A DNA stretch of 9,995 nt from Candidatus Zixiibacteriota bacterium (GTDB lineage Bacteria; Zixibacteria; MSB-5A5; GN15; PGXB01), in contig CP070766.1 of the NCBI GenBank assembly GCA_020345705.1, positions 1,143,419 to 1,153,413 on the forward strand, read 5' to 3'. A model generated the notes under the pieces. It saw nothing but the letters and a program-made list of their open reading frames with translations. It searched no databases and was not told where the DNA came from. Positions 1 to 6,130 of this stretch are shown here, piece by piece. Positions within the stretch are counted from its first letter, which is position 1. Each line of letters begins with the position of its first letter. The translations under genes were made by a program, and so were the position numbers.

Positions 1-1116
1 GCCGTTCTGCTCTCATGGTCATTCAGATATAGACCGGGCATAGACAAAACCGGCTTTGATTACAACCTGTGGGGCCTCATCCTGGCTACCTTAATATCGG
101 GCCTCTTCGCCTATAACATGACGTTGTCGGTGGTCCCGATAGCCAGAATCGTCGTGATTTACGTGGCGTATCGAGCATTTTACTATTTGTCGGGTGTTAT
201 CACTCCGTCGAGGATGCTCCGGTTTTACATCAATGTCTATACGGTGATTTCTCTTTACCACTGCTATTTGTTTGTTTCCGGCGGGGGAGCTCTGAGAGAG
301 TTCGGGGTCTCCGGAATCGCCTTCGAAACCTTCTGTATGGTCGGCGTCCCTGTCACGATGGCCTACGCCATATGGTCAAGCACGGTAAAACGGCGGCTGA
401 TCTACTCTGCGTTCTTTCTGGTAAATCTGGCGGCGGCAGTCGCAACGATGTCAAGGGGACCCTTGTTGACAATATCGGTGGCTTGCCCGGTTCTGCTCGC
501 AGCATCATTTTTCAAGGCAAAGCAGCTTCATATATCGTCCGCCCGCAGGTTCGTGAAGGGTTTTGTCCTGATCATAGTGCCGCTCGCAATCATAGTCATT
601 ATTGGTTCCGGATTTTTCCTGCAGGTGGGAGAGAGATTCGAAGAGTTAGCCTCCGAGCAGCCGACCGGGACAGTGCTCCTCAGACTTTCACTCTGGAAAG
701 CAGCATGGCAGGGCTTTCTACTTGATCCGATTACCGGTATCGGAATAGGAAATTTCAGGCTGATCGACGCCTATCTGCCACATCTTAGATTCGATCCCCA
801 TCGATATTATCTGGTAGGGATGTCTTTTCACAACGTGTTCCTGCAATACCTCTCGGAGACAGGTTTGCTGGGTGCGGCAGCATTGCTCCTTCTGGTGTGG
901 AATGTATTCATGACCGGGCGCAGGACTATGAGAGATTCCGATGCGGGTCGTGACATGGCGGCGGTTGCTTCGGTTTATATATGTTCGTTCATTTTTGCCA
1001 TTACCGTTTTCTATATGCGGGCCTGGACCTGGGGACAGGAGGGCTACATCTTGGCCCTGATCCTGGCATTGCTGGTACGACAGCGGAAGCTGTCTCAGAA
1101 AATCGTCAAGAGTTAA
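1..1116 (+). CDS. O-antigen ligase/polymerase-like membrane protein, 5' truncated by window
   Basis: The frame is open from base 1, so the start lies upstream; 371 residues are visible and the stop is TAA at 1114-1116. Family members (Wzy/WaaL, O-antigen ligase domain) are usually about 400-450 residues, so perhaps 50-100 residues are missing. Numbering from the first visible codon, hydrophobic segments lie at about 24-38, 40-60, 107-125, 136-150, 155-171, 187-207, 289-304, 320-338 and 349-360. Conserved-looking points are SRGP at 151-154, a long periplasmic-type loop with LRLSLWKAAW (Arg228) and GIGIGNF near 250, and FHNVFLQYLSETG with His277, the typical family signature. The role would be polymerising repeat units or transferring a lipid-linked glycan to lipid A at the periplasmic face of the inner membrane. 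Sequence alone does not separate polymerase from ligase. It is followed after 6 bases by a glycosyltransferase, probably in one operon. Confidence 0.87.
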   Translation, partial: AVLLSWSFRYRPGIDKTGFDYNLWGLILATLISGLFAYNMTLSVVPIARIVVIYVAYRAFYYLSGVITPSRMLRFYINVYTVISLYHCYLFVSGGGALREFGVSGIAFETFCMVGVPVTMAYAIWSSTVKRRLIYSAFFLVNLAAAVATMSRGPLLTISVACPVLLAASFFKAKQLHISSARRFVKGFVLIIVPLAIIVIIGSGFFLQVGERFEELASEQPTGTVLLRLSLWKAAWQGFLLDPITGIGIGNFRLIDAYLPHLRFDPHRYYLVGMSFHNVFLQYLSETGLLGAAALLLLVWNVFMTGRRTMRDSDAGRDMAAVASVYICSFIFAITVFYMRAWTWGQEGYILALILALLVRQRKLSQKIVKS

Positions 1117-1122
1117 CCTGAA

Positions 1123-2187
1123 GTGTCAGAGAAGATAGTCATACTCGGTTATTCCGGCTCGGTGCACGTCATCCGCTGGGCGCAGGGTCTCACCGAACGC
1201 GGCCTTAAGGTGGTTGTCATCTCGCTGGGTGGTGCCGAGGTAGAGGGCGTCGAAACGATTGTCCTGCCGCTGAAAGGACGACGAAGCATCGGTTATCTGT
1301 GGTATCTGCCGAAAGTAAAAGAGCTCATAAGAACTCTCCGACCGGATCTGGTCCATGCCCACTATGCCACCGGCTTCGGCCTCTGGGGACGCTGGAGCGG
1401 TTTTCATCCGCTGGTGATGTCTGTCTGGGGTACCGACGTCGTCGAATTTCCCCGTAATCTAATCAAGCGATATGTCCTCAGGAGAATTCTTCGTGCGGCC
1501 GATCATCTGACCGCCGCCAGTCGTTTTCTGAAAAAGAAAATTGTCCGGCTCTGCCGCGATATGGAACTGAGAATAACAGTTGTACCTTTTGGAGTCAGTA
1601 TTCCCGAAAAAAAGGGGACGGGTAGTGAAGATGATAAAGTCCGCCTCGTTTATATCAAGGCGCATGAAAAGCTATATGGCCCCGACGTACTTCTTGAAGC
1701 AATGGGCATTGCCGCCGGGAAAAATCCGCGCGTGCACCTTGTCCTGGCCGGTGAAGGCAGTATGACGGCACGGCTCAAAAAGCAGGCGAAAAATCTGGGG
1801 CTTGATGAGCATGTCAGGTTTGCGGGATTCATTGACAATCGGAAAATCTTTGATTTTCTCGGTCGGCATGATATTATGGTAATGCCGTCGCTGGCCGAAT
1901 CGTTCGGCGTGGCGGCTCTTGAGGCCGCTGCCGCAGGCTTGCCGGTCATTGCCGGTGACGTGGGTGGTGTATCGGAAGTAGTGATTGACGGCAAGACCGG
2001 AATACTGGTGCCGCCGGGCGATGCGGCCGGATTGGCAGAGGCGATTATCAGATTGGTCGAAGATGCCGATTTAAGAAAGAAAATGGGCGAGGCCGGAAGG
2101 CAACACGTTGCCGCGAAATATCGCTGGGAGAACTGCCTGGATCAAATGGTGCAAATTTATGAGCGGGCCATGGCAGGGAAGAGTTAG
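1123..2187 (+). CDS. GT4-type glycosyltransferase (GT-B fold), GTG start
   Basis: A 354-residue cytoplasmic glycosyltransferase of the GT4 type, expected to move a sugar from a nucleotide donor to a lipid-linked glycan. The N-terminal Rossmann half (about 1-165) starts with KIVILGYSGSVHVIRWAQGL and includes LVHAHYATG and SVWGTD. The C-terminal donor-binding half has Lys183 near the usual basic position, VLAGEG at 207-212, and the E-x7-E motif as Glu259 and Glu267 in ESFGVAALE, followed by GLPVIAGDVGGVSEVV and GILVPPGD. The length is normal for the family. The GTG at 1123 is chosen because the homologous N-terminus begins immediately there and it lies 6 bases after the previous stop; no strong Shine-Dalgarno sequence precedes it, which suggests translational coupling. 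Donor and acceptor cannot be told from sequence. Confidence 0.93.
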   Translation: MSEKIVILGYSGSVHVIRWAQGLTERGLKVVVISLGGAEVEGVETIVLPLKGRRSIGYLWYLPKVKELIRTLRPDLVHAHYATGFGLWGRWSGFHPLVMSVWGTDVVEFPRNLIKRYVLRRILRAADHLTAASRFLKKKIVRLCRDMELRITVVPFGVSIPEKKGTGSEDDKVRLVYIKAHEKLYGPDVLLEAMGIAAGKNPRVHLVLAGEGSMTARLKKQAKNLGLDEHVRFAGFIDNRKIFDFLGRHDIMVMPSLAESFGVAALEAAAAGLPVIAGDVGGVSEVVIDGKTGILVPPGDAAGLAEAIIRLVEDADLRKKMGEAGRQHVAAKYRWENCLDQMVQIYERAMAGKS

Positions 2188-2190
2188 AAT

Positions 2191-3351
2191 ATGAAACTAC
2201 TGAAAATTCCGTTTTTCAGGTTATCGTTCACTTCAGCGGAGAGAAAAGAGGTTCTTGATACCGTCAATTCCGGCTGGGTGACCACCGGCCCGAAAGTCGA
2301 AAGGCTGGAGGGTGAAATAAGGAAACTGACCGGGGCGAAATATGCGGCGGCGGTATCATCGGGAACAGCCGGTTTGCACCTGGCTCTTGCATCGTACAAT
2401 ATCGGCCGCGGCGATGAGGTCATCACGACGCCGTACACCATGTCGGCCACGGTCCAGGCGATACTCTACACCGGTGCAAAACCGGTCTTTGTCGATATCG
2501 ACCCTCACAGTCTCAACATCGATCCGACGGCAGTTGAAAGCAAAGTCAGCAAAAAAACCAGGGCTATTGTCACGGTCGATATTGCCGGATGCCCGGCTGA
2601 TTATGACGCGCTGAGAAAGCCGGCGAGAAAACACAACCTCAGGCTCATAGATGATGCGGCCCACTCGCTTGGGGCCGATTTTAACGGCAGGCCGATCGGA
2701 TCGATCGCCGATGCCACTGTCTTTTCGTTTTATTCCACGAAGAACATCACGACCGGCGAAGGGGGAATGGTTGTCTCGGACTCCAAAACGCTGATAAATC
2801 GCATCCGGCATCTATTATTGCACGGGATGACGTCGTCGGGCTATAAACGATACCAGGGCGGGAACTGGAAGTACGACGTTACGGATCTGGGATACAAGTA
2901 CAATATGTCGGATCTTGCAGGGGCATTGGGCTTGGGGCAACTGACCCGGTTTGATAAACTTCAAAATAAGCGCCGTCGGCTGGCGGCAAGGTACTTGAAA
3001 AAACTGGCCAACCTGACTGATTACATCGAACTTCCGTATTGTGGCGGTCGGTCGGCGCATGCCTGGCATCTCTTTATAATTAAGATGCATCCGCGCCGAT
3101 GGAAGATTGGCCGCAACAGATTGATTCGAGAGCTTGACAGGTTAGGCGTCGGCTGCGGTGTGCACTTTATACCCGTTTACCGCTTTTCATACTTCCGGAA
3201 AATTATGAAGTACAAACCATCCGATTTTCGCGTCTGCGAGGATACTTTCAAGCGGGTCATCTCTGTTCCGCTTTATCCGGACCTGACCTTCCATGAGGTT
3301 GATTATGTGTGCGATGCAATACGCTGGCTGATCTATCGGCACGGCCGATAA
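2191..3351 (+). CDS. DegT/DnrJ/EryC1/StrS-family sugar aminotransferase
   Basis: A 386-residue PLP-dependent aminotransferase, expected to aminate a nucleotide-linked keto-sugar (often the C-3 or C-4 position of a 4,6-dideoxy sugar or uronic acid) for glycan synthesis. Family marks are SGWVTTGPKVERLEGE near the start, the cofactor-binding SSGTAGLHLAL, the aspartate pair Asp154-Asp155 in LIDDAAHSLGA, the Schiff-base lysine Lys184 in FSFYSTKNITTGEGG, then GYKYNMSDLAGALGLGQL and HFIPVYR. Length is typical. The start is the ATG at 2191, 3 bases after the upstream stop, with a purine-rich AGGGAAGAG (2175-2183) at good spacing inside the preceding gene. It is the last gene of the polysaccharide operon. 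Exact substrate is unknown; PseC/ArnB/WecE-like and PorR-like roles are all possible. Confidence 0.94.
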   Translation: MKLLKIPFFRLSFTSAERKEVLDTVNSGWVTTGPKVERLEGEIRKLTGAKYAAAVSSGTAGLHLALASYNIGRGDEVITTPYTMSATVQAILYTGAKPVFVDIDPHSLNIDPTAVESKVSKKTRAIVTVDIAGCPADYDALRKPARKHNLRLIDDAAHSLGADFNGRPIGSIADATVFSFYSTKNITTGEGGMVVSDSKTLINRIRHLLLHGMTSSGYKRYQGGNWKYDVTDLGYKYNMSDLAGALGLGQLTRFDKLQNKRRRLAARYLKKLANLTDYIELPYCGGRSAHAWHLFIIKMHPRRWKIGRNRLIRELDRLGVGCGVHFIPVYRFSYFRKIMKYKPSDFRVCEDTFKRVISVPLYPDLTFHEVDYVCDAIRWLIYRHGR

Positions 3352-3371
3352 ATAATGTACGTATGCAGATC

Positions 3372-3405
3372 AAAAGGCCACTCCGGTTTTGGGGCGGCCT
3401 TTTTT
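3372..3405. terminator. Bidirectional intrinsic terminator between convergent genes
   Basis: AAAAGGCC (3372-3379) pairs with GGCCTTTT, which sits in a run ending TTTTTT (3396-3405). An inner CTCC/GGGG pairing can extend the stem after a mismatch. The T run follows on the plus strand and AAAA precedes, giving TTTT on the minus strand, so it can end both the polysaccharide operon (stop at 3351) and the convergent minus-strand gene (stop at 3425). Confidence 0.82.
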
Positions 3406-3424
3406 GTGAGCGTGAGTATCGGGC

Positions 3425-5743
3425 TCACTTCATCAGCATCATTTTCTTCGTCTGGATGAAATCCCCGGCCTGCATGCGGTAGAGGTAGATTCCGGAGGCC
3501 ACTTTGATTCCGGATTCGTCGGTGGCGTGCCAGACCGTTTCGTAACGTCCGGGCGTTTTCTCTTCATTAACAAGCGTGGTAATCTTTCGGCCAAGTATGT
3601 TGATGATATCGATCCTTACGTGCGAGGCCTTCGGCACGTCGTAGGCAATATAAGTGGTCGGGTTAAACGGATTGGGCTTGTTGGGATGCAGTACAAATTC
3701 AGTCGGCAGACCGGCGTTCGATTGAATCTCGTCAGTCCGCGGTATCTTAATATCAAAACACTTGCCCCTGATACTGTGCGGATCAGTGTCAACGAACTGA
3801 TAGCTGCTGCCGTACATCTGCATCTCAGCATCTTCTAAAAAGATGGTTGACGTGACATACCACGTGCCGCCAGGGAGGTTGCCCGAAGTCTTGGCTGTAC
3901 CGCAGATTACGCGATAGTGAACCGTTGCCACCTGAACCGGGTCTCCATCACCGGTTGCCAAGCAGAATTGTGAGGCCCCGTCATAGTATATTCTTACTTC
4001 CCTGATACCGACGGTTTCATATTCTACATCCTCCTCGCATGTCACCCCTGTAATTCTGGCATCTTCGTCACATCTGACATTAACCGAAAATTCACCCACG
4101 TTGAAGGTGGACTTGATGTAGAGGGGCTGGCTGACGGTCTTGTCTTCATCGGTCGAATAGGGAGTGGTAAAGAGACCGGTGTGAACATTGAGGGCGGTAC
4201 TGGACAGATCCAGGTCGTTATAGTCAAGCGTGGCGTAGCCGGTTTGATCGGTGATGGAAGTTTCGTAGTCATTCCCTCCGCAAGAGGCGGATGCGAGCCA
4301 TGGGATTTCCACCGTCCTGTCGTTCCAATCCGGTGTGTAGTCATTGTCGGTAAAATTGAATTTCACCTTATACATGTTGGTGCACTCACCGGTGGATTGA
4401 ATTTCGCCTTCCTGGAGCTCAGCATGGAAAATCCTGACATCATTAACGCATGAACCGCCGCTGAAGTCGAGATTGTTCAAATCGGTCAGGGCATTAAAGC
4501 TTATGAATTCAGGCATGTCATGCAGGGTGTTGATTTCACCGTTGCCGCCGGAGGCATCCTTGTCAACCGGGAAGCTGTTTTGCAGGCAAACATAGAATTC
4601 GGTCGTGCCGGAACCTTTGCTGTAGTCGCCGCCGGCCGGTTTTATTTCCATGGCGGCGGTGTATGCCGGAATGTCTACATCACCATCGAAAAAGACATGA
4701 TTTACCGTATTGTCCAGAGCCTCGCATCCGTCACCGCCACCTTCGTTCCACTGAGTCCAGGCGGTATGATCGCAGTCGGCATCCACAAATTCCACCGTAA
4801 CCGAGCTCCCCGGGCCACTGGAGTGTCCTTTGACCTTGAATTTGATATCATAGAGTTTGACGTAGGAGCTGGTTGACGGAGCCTGCTTGATGTACCCCCC
4901 GGAGGCATCTTCCACCGTTATTATGACCGGGTCTGTTCCCTGGATATCCGCGGTTCCGGTGCCGCTCTGGTATGCCGCGCCGTTAACGGTCACGCTTACG
5001 TATTCCAGTTTATTGCCGTCGAAGTCAATCTTGTGAGTGACTGTGTGTAGCCGGTGGGGCAGTATATGCTGCCGGAAATAAACGGGAACATCAACTTCCT
5101 CGCCCATGAACTCCTCGGCGTCGTCATAGTAGTCAATATAGAATGAGGAAATATAGGCGGAAACCATTATGAAGCAGTCTCCCATGGGATCGGCGTTGTA
5201 CCAATCGGAATCCTCACCGTCCACAACGAGACAGCCGTTATCCGACTCTTCATCGAATTCCAGGTAGGTTTCGTTTCCTACCTCGCCGGCGGCCTGACAT
5301 TTGGGCTGAAAGCTGATGTAGGCGAAGGTCCCCCAGCTTGTTGATGGTGTCTTTGTCGTTCCCGTGAGCCTGAGCGCCACGTGCCCCTGCTCGCAGTCAT
5401 TGCCGTCGTAACACTCGACAGTTCCGCCGCTCCAGGCGGGACCTGCCTCGGGTGGTTCAACGAATTCCCACTTCGCAGCATCATATGTGAAATTGGTCTC
5501 GATGAGGGTAACGGATCCCGGGGGGGCGGCTCCGTTAATAAATCTCATCTGAAACTGCACTACGGCGATGGCATCATCGGGATCGTCTGATGATCCCGGA
5601 AGCAGAACCGCGCTGTAGCCCCATAATCTGAACTCAAGGTGACCATCGATTGTCTCCATGACTCCGGCCGTGGCGGCATTGAAAGAGCCAAGGGCTAATA
5701 GAGCCATTAAGGACAGGACAATTGCCATTAATTTCGTTTTCAT
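3425..5743 (-). CDS. Large secreted beta-rich protein with type IX sorting domain (paralogue 1)
   Basis: A 772-residue exported protein. The first 26 residues form a signal peptide (basic KTK, a hydrophobic core, cleavage likely after ATA at 24-26). The ATG at 5743 is chosen because GGAG (5755-5752) lies 8 bases upstream and the signal peptide begins there; 35 upstream in-frame codons look non-coding. The body (about 30-670) is acidic, rich in Thr, Ser, Gly and Asp, and contains 16 cysteines. It seems to hold four beta-sandwich-like modules, about 35-190, 198-355, 360-515 and 520-665. The second (VDVPVYF...RLHTVTHKIDFDGNKLEY) recalls cohesin-like domains; this is resemblance, not proof. Residues 683-772 are a sorting domain (NPFNPTTYIAYDVP, ILGRKITTLVNEE, SGIYLY, KKMMLMK), known to direct outer-membrane passage by type IX secretion. 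It lies downstream of a same-strand paralogue. No catalytic motif was recognised; adhesion or scaffold use is a guess. Confidence 0.9.
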   Translation of the reverse strand: MKTKLMAIVLSLMALLALGSFNAATAGVMETIDGHLEFRLWGYSAVLLPGSSDDPDDAIAVVQFQMRFINGAAPPGSVTLIETNFTYDAAKWEFVEPPEAGPAWSGGTVECYDGNDCEQGHVALRLTGTTKTPSTSWGTFAYISFQPKCQAAGEVGNETYLEFDEESDNGCLVVDGEDSDWYNADPMGDCFIMVSAYISSFYIDYYDDAEEFMGEEVDVPVYFRQHILPHRLHTVTHKIDFDGNKLEYVSVTVNGAAYQSGTGTADIQGTDPVIITVEDASGGYIKQAPSTSSYVKLYDIKFKVKGHSSGPGSSVTVEFVDADCDHTAWTQWNEGGGDGCEALDNTVNHVFFDGDVDIPAYTAAMEIKPAGGDYSKGSGTTEFYVCLQNSFPVDKDASGGNGEINTLHDMPEFISFNALTDLNNLDFSGGSCVNDVRIFHAELQEGEIQSTGECTNMYKVKFNFTDNDYTPDWNDRTVEIPWLASASCGGNDYETSITDQTGYATLDYNDLDLSSTALNVHTGLFTTPYSTDEDKTVSQPLYIKSTFNVGEFSVNVRCDEDARITGVTCEEDVEYETVGIREVRIYYDGASQFCLATGDGDPVQVATVHYRVICGTAKTSGNLPGGTWYVTSTIFLEDAEMQMYGSSYQFVDTDPHSIRGKCFDIKIPRTDEIQSNAGLPTEFVLHPNKPNPFNPTTYIAYDVPKASHVRIDIINILGRKITTLVNEEKTPGRYETVWHATDESGIKVASGIYLYRMQAGDFIQTKKMMLMK
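3428..3697 (-). repeat. Sorting-domain repeat, copy in paralogue 1
   Basis: This stretch codes residues 683-772, matching the coding stretch 6134-6403 at 73 of 90 residues with no gaps. Two exact nucleotide blocks stand out: 35 bases (3429-3463 against 6135-6169) and 31 bases (3631-3661 against 6337-6367). Both include synonymous positions. Confidence 0.85.
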
Positions 5744-5967
5744 GGTTTTCACTCCATAAAATAGGTTTAATATCGTGCCTAAGATTATAGGATAGTCTGC
5801 CTTGACAAAAAACCCTGGCGGCGGCCGGATATTGTACCAGCACAGCACAGATATTCTCCCGTCTTGCTCAGTCTTACCTGGCTTAACTCAGGGAGATGAA
5901 AATTCTGAGAAGGTGTCAGGCGATCCCCAAACATAAACAAGTTATTTCATCGCTGATGGAATGTCAA
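5744..5967 (-). promoter_or_regulatory. Upstream region of paralogue 1: promoter candidates and long leader
   Basis: The gap 5744-6130 is non-coding as far as I can see. Read on the minus strand there are two promoter candidates. The distal one is CACTTGACAT with a perfect -35 TTGACA (5967-5962), a 17-base spacer and a weak -10 TAACTT (5944-5939); it would give a leader of about 190 bases. The proximal one is a perfect -10 TATAAT (5789-5784), 41 bases before the start, but its nearest -35-like TTGTCA (5808-5803) is only 13 bases away. The leader has small nested pairings, CTCAG with CTGAG (5906-5902, 5888-5884) inside CCTG with CAGG (5917-5914, 5877-5874), and TCTCCC with GGGAGA further down. 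A similar order of landmarks occurs upstream of paralogue 2. Confidence 0.4.
5752..5755 (-). promoter_or_regulatory. Ribosome binding site fixing the start of paralogue 1
   Basis: GGAG on the minus strand (within TGGAGTG), 8 bases before the ATG at 5743. It supports this start over the longer frame opening at 5848. Confidence 0.7.
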
Positions 5968-5974
5968 GTGCCGG

Positions 5975-6000
5975 GCAAGAAAAAAAGATATTATTCTTGC
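5975..6000. repeat. Inverted repeat just upstream of the distal promoter of paralogue 1
   Basis: GCAAGAA (5975-5981) and TTCTTGC (5994-6000) form 7-base arms around a 12-base A/T-rich centre. Its nearer edge is 7 bases upstream of the minus-strand TTGACA, where an activator site or an AT-rich upstream element would sit. Function is not known. Confidence 0.35.
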
Positions 6001-6078
6001 TATCCTTTATCGGGGTGTCGAACCGGGATTTTGGCCTCCAGCCTGCCATTGCCGGGGAAGTCATTGATAGTTCAATAA

Positions 6079-6108
6079 TAAAGCCGCTCCCGGCGGAGAG
6101 CGGCTTTA
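6079..6108 (-). terminator. Intrinsic terminator after paralogue 2
   Basis: TAAAGCCGCTC (6079-6089) and GAGCGGCTTTA (6098-6108) form a perfect 11-base stem with an 8-base loop. On the minus strand the stem is followed by a T-rich tail (TTATTATTGAAC). It begins 22 bases beyond the stop of the 6131-8416 gene, so it should separate its transcript from the downstream paralogue. Confidence 0.82.
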
Positions 6109-6130
6109 ATCACAATCAGGAAGAGGCGAT

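Noticed and set aside
2356..2811. A 151-codon minus-strand frame inside the aminotransferase gene
   Set aside because: It is antisense to well-conserved PLP-enzyme motifs and is a by-product of codon bias.
5520..5526. Run of seven G within paralogue 1, possible phase-variation tract
   Set aside because: Seven bases is short, the reading frame is intact, and the residues (Ala-Ala-Pro-Pro-Gly) fit the surrounding protein.
5744..5848. A 35-codon N-terminal extension of paralogue 1
   Set aside because: The signal peptide and a GGAG site mark ATG 5743 as the start. The extension covers promoter and leader sequence.
6009..6040. GGTTCGAC on the minus strand, like a tRNA T-loop
   Set aside because: The flanking bases do not form a 5-base T stem, and no acceptor, anticodon or CCA end is present.
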